From assembly GCF_049674955.1 (NCBI RefSeq), contig NZ_CP187232.1, forward strand, positions 2,170,001-2,234,000: a stretch of 64,000 nt of DNA, read 5' to 3'. The notes under the pieces are model-generated. The model saw only the letters and a program-made list of their open reading frames with translations, had not been told where the DNA came from and ran no database searches. This stretch comes from Sphaerisporangium viridialbum. Lineage in GTDB: Bacteria > Actinomycetota > Actinomycetes > Streptosporangiales > Streptosporangiaceae. This document shows, one piece after another, positions 1 through 7,319 of the stretch; within the stretch, counting starts at the first letter, position 1; each line of letters opens with the position of its first letter. The translations under genes and the position numbers were made by a program.

Positions 1-359
1 CGTCCGGGACGGTCACCTCGCAGGCCATGGTCGACGGCTTCGTCGGGGCCCTGCACATCTGGGCGCTCGTCGCCGGCTTCGTGGTCGTCATCGTGCTCGT
101 GGTGGGCGCCGTGCTCGCTCGCCGGCTGCCCGAGGAGAGCCCGGTTCCATCCCGCACCACGCCGTCGCCCCCTGAGGCCCCGGCCTCCGCTCCGGCGGGC
201 ACGGTGACGGAGCCCATGATGGAGGCGATGATGGAGCCGATCGGCGGCGAACGGTCTGCCGCAGACCCCGAAACCGCCATGATCCCGGTCGTTCCGCCGC
301 CGACCCGGTCCCCCGAGGGCACCACCGGCGAGGACGGCGAGGGGCCCTCAGCCCGGTAA
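1..359 (+). CDS. C-terminal end of a membrane transporter, probably MFS drug exporter (partial)
   Basis: The reading frame is open from the left edge (first full codon at base 3) to a TAA at 357-359, so about 118 residues of a longer protein are visible. A single hydrophobic helix (HIWALVAGFVVVIVLVVGAV) is followed by RRLPEE and then a Pro/Ala/Glu-rich cytoplasmic tail of about 75 residues. The pattern of a GF-ALH segment before a last helix and a short basic end is what DHA2-type MFS exporters show at their C-terminus. The family assignment is an inference from this fragment only. The long acidic, Met-rich tail (METMM-like repeats around residues 65-75) is unusual for the family. Confidence 0.5.
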   Translation, partial: SGTVTSQAMVDGFVGALHIWALVAGFVVVIVLVVGAVLARRLPEESPVPSRTTPSPPEAPASAPAGTVTEPMMEAMMEPIGGERSAADPETAMIPVVPPPTRSPEGTTGEDGEGPSAR

Positions 360-430
360 GCTGCGCACACGCTTCCCCTCTTGCCGGCCGTCGCGCGCGG
401 CGGCCGACGATCACTATGAAGGAGATACCC

Positions 431-841
431 GTGTCCGAGCGCACGCTTGTCCTGATCAAGCCCGACGGTGTCCGCCGTGGCCTCATCGGTGACGTGATCG
501 CCCGCGTGGAGCGCAAGGGCCTCAAGGTCATAGCCATGGACCTCCGCACGCTGGACGCCGAGACCGCCAAGGCCCACTACGCCGAGCACGCCGAGAAGCC
601 GTTCTTCGGCGAGCTGGTCGAGTTCATCACCTCCGGTCCGCTGGTCGCGATGGTGCTCGAGGGCCCGCGCGCCGTCGAGGCCTTCCGCGCCCTCGCGGGC
701 GCCACCGACCCGGTGAAGTCGGCCCCCGGCACGATCCGCGGCGACCACGCCCTGGAGATCGGCGAGAACATCGTCCACGGGTCCGACTCGCCCGAGTCCG
801 CGGCCCGCGAGGTCAAGATTTTCTTCCCCGACCGTTTCTGA
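431..841 (+). CDS. ndk: Nucleoside diphosphate kinase
   Basis: This 136-residue protein transfers the gamma phosphate from ATP to other nucleoside diphosphates through a phosphohistidine, balancing NTP and dNTP pools in the cytoplasm. The N-terminus ERTLVLIKPDGVRRGL and the active-site block NIVHGSDSPESA (catalytic His in the H-G-S-D motif, about residue 115) are both intact, and the length is normal for the family. An ATG at 416 is in frame, but AAGGAG at 419-424 sits 6 nt before the GTG at 431, so GTG 431 is the better start. A perfect hairpin directly follows the stop. Confidence 0.96.
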   Translation: MSERTLVLIKPDGVRRGLIGDVIARVERKGLKVIAMDLRTLDAETAKAHYAEHAEKPFFGELVEFITSGPLVAMVLEGPRAVEAFRALAGATDPVKSAPGTIRGDHALEIGENIVHGSDSPESAAREVKIFFPDRF

Positions 842-847
842 GCGCCG

Positions 848-868
848 GCCGTCAGCCCGGCTGACGGC
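848..868 (+). terminator. ndk terminator hairpin
   Basis: Perfect 9-bp stem GCCGTCAGC / GCTGACGGC with a 3-nt loop, starting 6 nt after the ndk stop. There is no T-tail, as is common in high-GC actinobacteria. Confidence 0.7.
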
Positions 869-1127
869 TCCGCGTGCGACGAGCCGGGGGACATGAGACC
901 GGCGAAGGCCCTGGCGTGTGACCAACGCGCCGGGGCCTGACGCGTGCAATGGAGCGGTTCGAGCTCTTCCGACACGCGCGGGGGCGCTATCGGCCGAGCC
1001 CGGCGTGTCCATGGTCGAAGCGGGTCGGGAGGGGTATAACCGCAGGTCGGCGCCCTATCGTCCCGGAACCACGACAAGTTTTTTCTGAGCCGGACGGCTC
1101 GTTGCCCTCGCGAGTGGGTACGTCACG

Positions 1128-1151
1128 TTACGATTCGAATGCGAATCGTAA
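1128..1151 (+). promoter_or_regulatory. Perfect 10-bp inverted repeat upstream of mreB
   Basis: TTACGATTCG (1128-1137) and CGAATCGTAA (1142-1151) are exact reverse complements around a 4-nt AATG. It ends 37 nt before the mreB start. It could be a protein operator or an RNA stem in the leader. It is markedly more AT-rich than its surroundings. Confidence 0.6.
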
Positions 1152-1171
1152 TCTCTCGCGAACGACCTGAA

Positions 1172-1186
1172 GGAAGGTTTCCTTCC
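1172..1186 (+). promoter_or_regulatory. Hairpin sequestering the mreB Shine-Dalgarno
   Basis: GGAAGG (1172-1177), loop TTT, CCTTCC (1181-1186). The left arm is the ribosome binding site for the ATG at 1189, so the fold would directly occlude initiation. Confidence 0.5.
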
Positions 1187-1188
1187 CC

Positions 1189-2220
1189 ATGGGCAGCAAG
1201 CTGGCATTCCTCGGCCGTGACATGGCCGTCGACCTGGGCACGGCCAACACGTTGGTCTACGTGCGCGGGCGCGGCATCGTGCTCAACGAGCCGTCGGTGG
1301 TCGCGATCAACACCACCACCGGCAAGATCGTGGCAGTGGGCATCGAGGCCAAGAGGATGATTGGCCGAACGCCCGGCAACATCGTGGCGATACGCCCGCT
1401 GAAGGACGGCGTGATCGCCGACTTCGACGTGACCGAGCGCATGTTGCGCTATTTCATCCAGCGGGTGCACAAACGTCGGCAATTCGCCAAGCCTCGCATC
1501 ATCGTGGCCGTTCCGAGCGGCATCACCGGTGTCGAGCAGCGGGCGGTCAAGGAGGCGGGCTACCAGGCGGGGGCCCGCCGGGTCTACATCATCGAGGAGC
1601 CGATGGCCGCCGCGATCGGCGCCCGGCTGCCCGTCCACGAGCCGACCGGCAACATGGTGGTCGACATAGGAGGTGGCACCACCGAGGTGGCGATCATCTC
1701 GATGGGCGGCATCGTGACCAGCCAGTCGATCCGCGTCGGGGGCGACGAGCTCGACCAGGCGATCATCGCCTTCGCGAAGAAGGAGTACTCCCTGATGCTC
1801 GGGGAGCGCACCGCGGAGGAGATCAAGATCGCGATCGGCTCGGCCTGCCCCGTCGGGGACGACTGCCACGCCGAGATCCGTGGCCGCGACCTGGTCACCG
1901 GCCTGCCCAAGACGATCGTGGTGTCGGCCGACGAGATCCGCAAGGCCACCGAGGAGCCGCTCAAGGCCATCGTCGACGCGGTGAAGTCCACCTTGGACAA
2001 GTGCCCTCCCGAGCTCTCCGGCGACCTGATGGACCGCGGTGTCGCCCTCACGGGCGGCGGAGCCCTCCTGAAGGGCATGGACGACCGCCTGCGCGACGAG
2101 ACCGGCATGCCCATCCATCTCGTGGAGAACGCCCTCGACTCCGTGGCGCTCGGCTCGGGCAAGTGCGTCGAGGAGTTCGAGGTCCTGCAGCAGGTGCTGG
2201 TGCCGGAGCCGAGACACTGA
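1189..2220 (+). CDS. mreB: Rod-shape determining actin homologue MreB
   Basis: This 343-residue bacterial actin polymerises under the membrane and directs lateral wall synthesis or, in sporulating actinomycetes, spore-wall synthesis. The actin-fold nucleotide motifs are in order: phosphate 1 (AVDLGTANTLVYV, about residues 12-24), phosphate 2 (VDIGGGTTEVAI, about 157-168) and the adenosine motif (LTGGGALLKG, near 285-295). Length and the LNEPSVVAI segment are typical for MreB rather than the divergent Mbl forms. It is the first gene of mreB-mreC-mreD-PBP2-rodA, with the next start 16 nt after its stop. Start ATG 1189 has AAGGAAGG at 1170-1177, which lies inside a small hairpin. Confidence 0.97.
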   Translation: MGSKLAFLGRDMAVDLGTANTLVYVRGRGIVLNEPSVVAINTTTGKIVAVGIEAKRMIGRTPGNIVAIRPLKDGVIADFDVTERMLRYFIQRVHKRRQFAKPRIIVAVPSGITGVEQRAVKEAGYQAGARRVYIIEEPMAAAIGARLPVHEPTGNMVVDIGGGTTEVAIISMGGIVTSQSIRVGGDELDQAIIAFAKKEYSLMLGERTAEEIKIAIGSACPVGDDCHAEIRGRDLVTGLPKTIVVSADEIRKATEEPLKAIVDAVKSTLDKCPPELSGDLMDRGVALTGGGALLKGMDDRLRDETGMPIHLVENALDSVALGSGKCVEEFEVLQQVLVPEPRH

Positions 2221-2236
2221 TGGAGCAGGGGCACCG

Positions 2237-3505
2237 ATGAGGGATACCCGCCGCGCGCGGTTGATCCTTGGGCTGCTGCTGGCCGTGGCGCTCGTCCTGA
2301 TCACCATCGACCACCGGCAGCGTGAGGATTCCCTGTTCGAGCCCGTCCGCTCCGTCGCCGCGTCGCTGTTCGGCGCGGTCGAGCAGGCGGGCACGGGCGT
2401 CGTACGGCCCGTGGGCGACTTCATCGGCACCTTCACCTCCGCCTCCGACTCCAAGCGGCAGATCACGCTGCTGCGGGCGGAGAACGCCCGGCTGCGACAG
2501 GAGCTGACCGCTCACAGCCTCGACCGCCACAGGTCGGCCGAGCTGACCCGCGTGCTCGGGCTCTCAGGCCTCGGCGGCTACCGCGTGGTGGCGGCCCAGG
2601 TGATCGCCCGGCGCGGTGTCCCCGGGTTCGAGGACGCCGTGGAGATCGACGCGGGCAGCGGCGACGGTGTGCGGTCCGAGATGACCGTGCTCAACGGAGA
2701 CGGCCTGGTCGGCAGGGTCGTCCACACCAGCCCGAGCACCTCCACGGTGGTCCTGCTCACCGACTCGGCGTCCTCGGCGGGGGCCCGGGTGGAGGGAAGC
2801 AACGAGATCGGACTGGTGACGGGCCTCGGGCCGGTCGCCGAGGGCCGGCTCATCCGCTTCCGTCTCCTCGACTCGGCGGCGCCGCTGGCAGCCGGTCGCC
2901 GCATCGTGAGCTTCGGCTCGCAGGGGGGCATGCCGTACGCGCCGGGCCTGCCGGTGGGCACCATCCAGCGGGTCGAGGCCACGCCAGGGGAGCTCACCCG
3001 GGTCGCGTACGCCAAGCCCTTCGTCGACTTCACGGCGCTGGACGTCGTCGGGGTGGTCGTACGGGCGCCGCAGCGCGATCCCAGGGACGCGATGCTGCCG
3101 CCGCCTCCGCCCGCGGCGAAGGCTCGCGCCACCGCGCCGCCGCCCCAGACGCCGTCCCAGACGCCGTCCCCTTCGGCCTCGCCACCCGCCTCGCCCTCAC
3201 CCTCCTCGACGGCACGGGGCGAGGATGACGCCGACGGCGAGCATCCTCGGGGTACGCGCCAGAGCCCGGTCCAGACCCGCGAGCAGTCGGCCCGCACGCG
3301 CCCGCGTTCCGCCCATGGGCCCGGGCGCCCGGCCGGCCCGCGCAGGCGGGCCGGCGCCATACGCGAGGGGCCGGGCACGAGGGCCCGCGAGCGGCCGGCG
3401 GAAGCCACGCGAGGGCGGGCACACGGGGGCACGCGGGAGCGGCCCGGCGAGAAGGCACACGAGCGGCCTGGCACCAAGCACGGCCAGGCCGGCGAGAGGA
3501 CATGA
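2237..3505 (+). CDS. mreC: Rod-shape determining protein MreC with long C-terminal tail
   Basis: MreC is a bitopic membrane protein that scaffolds the elongation machinery outside the membrane. Residues about 9-25 form one transmembrane helix (LILGLLLAVALVLITI), residues about 70-95 an extracytoplasmic coiled coil (LLRAENARLRQEL), and residues about 110-275 the MreC beta domain (IDAGSGDGVRSEMTVLNGDG, GLVGRVV). From about residue 285 to 422 there is a low-complexity Pro/Ser tail followed by an Arg/Gly/His-rich stretch, making the protein much longer than the usual 280-320 residues. The basic tail is read through to a TGA four bases before the mreD GTG. Confidence 0.92.
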   Translation: MRDTRRARLILGLLLAVALVLITIDHRQREDSLFEPVRSVAASLFGAVEQAGTGVVRPVGDFIGTFTSASDSKRQITLLRAENARLRQELTAHSLDRHRSAELTRVLGLSGLGGYRVVAAQVIARRGVPGFEDAVEIDAGSGDGVRSEMTVLNGDGLVGRVVHTSPSTSTVVLLTDSASSAGARVEGSNEIGLVTGLGPVAEGRLIRFRLLDSAAPLAAGRRIVSFGSQGGMPYAPGLPVGTIQRVEATPGELTRVAYAKPFVDFTALDVVGVVVRAPQRDPRDAMLPPPPPAAKARATAPPPQTPSQTPSPSASPPASPSPSSTARGEDDADGEHPRGTRQSPVQTREQSARTRPRSAHGPGRPAGPRRRAGAIREGPGTRARERPAEATRGRAHGGTRERPGEKAHERPGTKHGQAGERT

Positions 3506-3509
3506 AAGC

Positions 3510-4046
3510 GTGATCCGAGCGATGGCGGCGGTGCTGCTCGCCGGCCTCATCATGATCGTTCAGGTGACCGTCGTGAACCGCCTGCCGCTGCCGGGCGGCG
3601 GCGGCCCCGACCTGGTGCTCCTCACGGTCGTGGTGGTCGCGCTGGCGCACGGGGCGGTCGCCGGGGCCCTCACCGGCTTCGCCGCCGGCCTCGCCACCGA
3701 CCTGCTGCCGCCCGCGGCCCACGTCATGGGGCAGTACGCCCTGGTCTTCTGCCTGGTGGGCTTCATGGTGGGCCGCGCCACCGAGCGGGCGCCCGGCTCC
3801 TCGGCGGTCACGGTCATCGTCGCGCTGATGCTGGCGCCGCTCATGTCGGCCGGGGTGGGCGGCCTGCTCGGTGATCCCCGGGTCGACTGGCAGGCGCTGG
3901 CCGGCCTGTGGCCGTCGCTGGTGATGTACAACCTGGCCCTGGCCGCGCTGATCTTCTGGGTGGTGTCCCGCTACTCAGGCGACCGCCGCCACCGGAGGCG
4001 GGAGGCCGTGCCCACCGGCGCCTACCCGGTGCGGAGGCACGTGTGA
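3510..4046 (+). CDS. mreD: Rod-shape determining membrane protein MreD
   Basis: This 178-residue polytopic membrane protein belongs to the elongasome. About five hydrophobic helices cover nearly the whole chain, beginning with MAAVLLAGLIMIVQVTVV, and the GPDLVLLTVV and GFAAGLATDLLPP segments match MreD. I place the start at GTG 3510 (VIRAMAAV), four bases after the mreC stop. Reading in this frame is open further upstream, but that extension is only the antiparallel reading of the basic MreC tail. The stop overlaps the GTG of the PBP2 gene, indicating translational coupling. Confidence 0.93.
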   Translation: MIRAMAAVLLAGLIMIVQVTVVNRLPLPGGGGPDLVLLTVVVVALAHGAVAGALTGFAAGLATDLLPPAAHVMGQYALVFCLVGFMVGRATERAPGSSAVTVIVALMLAPLMSAGVGGLLGDPRVDWQALAGLWPSLVMYNLALAALIFWVVSRYSGDRRHRRREAVPTGAYPVRRHV

Positions 4047-6091
4047 TCAGGGTCCGCGCCCGGCTGGTGGTGCTGCAGTTCTTCGTGCTGGCCCTGCTGG
4101 CGGTCCTGTCCGTACGGCTGTGGCAGGTGCAGGTCGTGCGCGGCGGACAGTTCGTGGCGGCGGCGACCGAGACCCGCACCCGCGACGTGATCGTCCCGGC
4201 CGTGCGCGGGCAGATCCTGGACGCCAGCGGGCGCCCTCTGGTGCGCAACCGCACCTCGCTGGTCGTCTCGGTCGACCGCGCCGAGGTCGAGCGCATGCGC
4301 GACGGCGGCGTGGCCGTGCTGAAGCGGCTCGCGGCGGTGCTCGACCGCCCGGTCAAGGAGCTGCGCCAGCGCATCCGCCCGTGCGGGCCCCACGTGACCC
4401 GTCCGTGCTGGCCGGGCTCGCTCTACTCGCCGATCCCCATCGACGACAACGTCACCCCCCGGGAGGCGCTGCAGATCCTGGAGCGTCAGGAGGACTTCCC
4501 CGGGGTCATCGCCGAGGTGCAGGCCGTGCGGGAGTATCCCCTCGGCTCCGGGGCGTCGCAGACCCTCGGCTACCTGCAACCGGTCACCGAGGCCGAGCTG
4601 AAGAAGCGGTCGACGCTCAAGGCCAACTTCTCCGGCGTCGACCTCGTCGGCAGGGACGGGCTCGAATACATCTACGACGACGCGCTGCGCGGGTCGCCGG
4701 GGCTCCGGAGGGTCCAGGTCGACCGCATGGGCAAGGTCCTCGGCATCGAGCGGCAGACCTCCCCGACGCCGGGCGACATCCTGATCACCAACATGGACGC
4801 CAACGTGCAGAAGGTCGTCGACCAGGCGCTCGCGAACGCCATGAAGAACGCCCCCAGGGCCGACGGCGCGGCCGCGGTCGTCCTGGACGTGAAGACCGGC
4901 GGGGTCATCGCGCTCGGCAGCATGCCGACCTACGACCCCGCGGTCTGGGCGGGCGGCATCTCCGAGAAGGACTACCAGCGGCTGCTGTCGGAGAAGGCGG
5001 GCCTGCCGCTGATCTCCCGGGCGACCCACGGTGAGTTCGCGCCCGGTTCGACGTTCAAGGTCTCCTCCCTGTCCGCGATGATCAGGGACGGGTACCCCCT
5101 GCGCGGCAAGTACGACTGCCCGGGGGCCTACGACATCGGAGGCCGGGCGTTCCACAACTTCCACGGCATCGGCATGGGGGTCATCGACCTTCACACGGCC
5201 CTGGTGAAGTCGTGCGACACGATCTTCTACAAGGCCGCGAGCGAGATGTGGACGCGGGACGGCGGGAACAAGCCCGTGCCGCACCCCAAGGAGCCGATGA
5301 CCAACACGGCCAAGATGTTCGGATTCGGCAGGAAGACCGGCATCGACTTGCCCGGCGAGGTGTCCGGGCGCATCCCCGGCCGCACCTGGAAGAAGCAGCA
5401 GTGGACGGCGACCAAGAACAACAGCTGCACGCGGGCCAAGACCGGTTACCCCGAGGTGGCGAAGAAGGACCCCGCCCGCGCCGCCTATCTCAAGACGCTG
5501 GCCCACGAGAACTGCGTCGAGGGGTTCGAGTGGCACGTCAGCGAGGCCGCCAACCTCTCCATCGGCCAGGGCGACGTGCTGGTGACGCCCCTGCAGCTGG
5601 CCGCCGCGTACGCCGCGATCGTGGGCGACGGCAAGCTGCGCAGCCCCCGCATCGCCAAGGCGATCGTGCGGCCGGACGGCACCCACGTACAGGAGATCAA
5701 GGCGCCGGTCGTCGGGCGGCTTCCGGTCAGCAAGGAGACCCGCGACTACATCCGCGCCGCGCTCAGCGAGGTGACCTCCGACGGTACCGCGGCGGGCGCT
5801 TTCAGCGGGTTCCCGATGAACGTGGTGAAGATCGGCGGCAAGACCGGTACCGCCGAGGTCTACGGCAAGGAGGACACCTCGTGGTTCGCCTCCTTCGCCC
5901 CGGCGGCCGACCCGAGGTTCGTGGTCGTCGTCACGATCTCGCAGGGCGGTCAGGGCGCCATGGCGGCGGCCCCCGCGGCGCGCGAGATCTACGAGGGCAT
6001 CTACGGCATCAAGGGCAAGGCGGCGCTGCCTGACGGCAAGCCCGTCGGGAAGCTCCCGTCGATCAGGAAAGACGGGACGGTGGTGCAGTGA
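4043..6091 (+). CDS. mrdA: Penicillin-binding protein 2 (class B transpeptidase)
   Basis: This 682-residue class B PBP cross-links peptidoglycan as the partner of RodA. There is one N-terminal membrane anchor (residues about 5-27), the dimerisation or pedestal domain with RGQILDASGRPL near residue 56, and a transpeptidase domain. The catalytic motifs are complete: SxxK at Ser336-Lys339 (PGSTFK), the second motif SCD at 390-392, and KTG at 600-602 (GGKTGTAE). The SxD form of the second motif is normal for the PBP2 branch. Start GTG 4043 overlaps the mreD stop, and its own stop overlaps the rodA GTG. A Cys-containing insert (residues 446-494) precedes VSEAANLSIGQG. Confidence 0.95.
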   Translation: MIRVRARLVVLQFFVLALLAVLSVRLWQVQVVRGGQFVAAATETRTRDVIVPAVRGQILDASGRPLVRNRTSLVVSVDRAEVERMRDGGVAVLKRLAAVLDRPVKELRQRIRPCGPHVTRPCWPGSLYSPIPIDDNVTPREALQILERQEDFPGVIAEVQAVREYPLGSGASQTLGYLQPVTEAELKKRSTLKANFSGVDLVGRDGLEYIYDDALRGSPGLRRVQVDRMGKVLGIERQTSPTPGDILITNMDANVQKVVDQALANAMKNAPRADGAAAVVLDVKTGGVIALGSMPTYDPAVWAGGISEKDYQRLLSEKAGLPLISRATHGEFAPGSTFKVSSLSAMIRDGYPLRGKYDCPGAYDIGGRAFHNFHGIGMGVIDLHTALVKSCDTIFYKAASEMWTRDGGNKPVPHPKEPMTNTAKMFGFGRKTGIDLPGEVSGRIPGRTWKKQQWTATKNNSCTRAKTGYPEVAKKDPARAAYLKTLAHENCVEGFEWHVSEAANLSIGQGDVLVTPLQLAAAYAAIVGDGKLRSPRIAKAIVRPDGTHVQEIKAPVVGRLPVSKETRDYIRAALSEVTSDGTAAGAFSGFPMNVVKIGGKTGTAEVYGKEDTSWFASFAPAADPRFVVVVTISQGGQGAMAAAPAAREIYEGIYGIKGKAALPDGKPVGKLPSIRKDGTVVQ

Positions 6092-7251
6092 ACCAGGCCC
6101 TCGCCCCGCAGAGCCGCTCCTTCGTCCGCAGGGCCATGGGCGCGCAGTCGGCGGTGTGGCGGGTTGACGGCGTCCTGCTGGTCGCGGTCATGGCCCTGTC
6201 GGTCATCGGCACGCTGCTGGTGTGGTCGTCGACGCGTACGTGGGCGGCGGGCGCGCCGACGGGCATGGTCAAGAAGCACGTGCTCAACCTCGTCATCGGG
6301 TGGATCCTCTGCGGCATTGTCGCGATGGCCAACCAGCGGACGCTGCGGGTCTACGCGCCCGCCGTGTACGGGGTGTCCCTTCTCGGGCTGCTGGCCGTGG
6401 TCACCCCGCTCGGTTCGACGATCAACGGGTCCCACTCGTGGATCCTGCTGGGCGGGGGGTTCGCGGTCCAGCCGTCCGAGCTCGCCAAGCCCGCGCTGAT
6501 CCTCATGATGGGGGCGTTGCTCGCCGAGCCGGCGCCGGGCACCGACCGGCCCCGCACGCTCGACCTGCTGCTCTGCGTCGCGGCCTCGGGCATCGCGGCG
6601 GGCCTGATCATGCTCCAGCCCGACTTCGGCACCACGATGGTGCTCGCCGTCATCACCGGCGGGTTGCTGATCTTCGCCGGCCTGCGGAAGCGCTACATCA
6701 TCGGGCTCGCCGTGCTGGCGATGGCCGGGGCCCTGGCCGTGTGGCTCTTCGGGCTGCTCAAGCCGTACCAGGTGGCGCGGTTCACCGCGTTCATCAACCC
6801 GGCGAACGACCCGCGCGGGGCGGGGTACAACAGCACGCAGGCGTTGATCGCGATCGGCTCGGGGGAGCTGTTCGGCAAGGGGCTGTTCCACGGGGGGCAG
6901 ACCACCGGGCGGTTCGTCCCCGAGCAGCACACCGACTTCATCTTCACCGTGGTGGGAGAGGAGTTCGGGTTCCTCGGCTCGGTCACCGTGGTCCTGCTGC
7001 TCGGGGTGGTGCTGCTGCGGGGGCTGCGCATCGCCAGGCAGTGCGAGGACCGCTTCGGCGCGCTGGTCGTGGGCGGCGTCGTGTGCTGGTTCGCCTTCCA
7101 GTCCTTCGTCAACGTCGGCATGACCATCGGAATCATGCCGATCACCGGGGTGCCCCTGCCCTTCGTGTCGTACGGGGGCACCGCGACGTTCGCCAACATG
7201 ATCGCCCTTGGATTACTCCAGGCCGTGCACATACGCGAACGCGCGTTCTAG
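6088..7251 (+). CDS. rodA: Lipid II polymerase RodA (SEDS family)
   Basis: RodA polymerises glycan strands from lipid II in the membrane and works with the class B PBP encoded just upstream. The 387-residue protein has about ten hydrophobic helices. SEDS signatures include VQPSELAKPALILMMGALLA, LQPDFGTTMVL, and the C-terminal GIMPITGVPLPFVSYGGTA. The GTG start at 6088 overlaps the preceding stop by four bases. It closes the mre operon and is followed by a short hairpin. Confidence 0.95.
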   Translation: MNQALAPQSRSFVRRAMGAQSAVWRVDGVLLVAVMALSVIGTLLVWSSTRTWAAGAPTGMVKKHVLNLVIGWILCGIVAMANQRTLRVYAPAVYGVSLLGLLAVVTPLGSTINGSHSWILLGGGFAVQPSELAKPALILMMGALLAEPAPGTDRPRTLDLLLCVAASGIAAGLIMLQPDFGTTMVLAVITGGLLIFAGLRKRYIIGLAVLAMAGALAVWLFGLLKPYQVARFTAFINPANDPRGAGYNSTQALIAIGSGELFGKGLFHGGQTTGRFVPEQHTDFIFTVVGEEFGFLGSVTVVLLLGVVLLRGLRIARQCEDRFGALVVGGVVCWFAFQSFVNVGMTIGIMPITGVPLPFVSYGGTATFANMIALGLLQAVHIRERAF

Positions 7252-7257
7252 CCATGC

Positions 7258-7275
7258 CCCCGGCTCCGGCCGGGG
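7258..7275 (+). terminator. Hairpin after rodA
   Basis: CCCCGGC / GCCGGGG stem of 7 bp with a TCCG loop, 6 nt after the rodA stop. No T-tail. It would separate the mre operon from the radical SAM gene. Confidence 0.4.
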
Positions 7276-7319
7276 CGGTCTGGCACGATGCGCGGCGAGC
7301 AGGAACTACCCTTGGGAGC

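Larger units (their letters stand above)
842..1188. other. Intergenic region between ndk and mreB
   Basis: No gene is supported in these 347 bases. The segment holds the ndk terminator hairpin (848-868), a small GAGCC/GGCTC hairpin near 1087-1100, a TATAAC that could serve as a -10 element at 1035-1040, a perfect 10-bp inverted repeat at 1128-1151, and a hairpin that covers the mreB ribosome binding site at 1172-1186. It therefore looks like a regulated promoter and leader for the cell-shape operon. Confidence 0.6.

Noticed and set aside
4022..5686. Minus-strand frame of over 500 codons opposite the PBP2 gene
   Set aside because: The plus-strand gene has all transpeptidase motifs; the antisense translation shows no recognisable fold.
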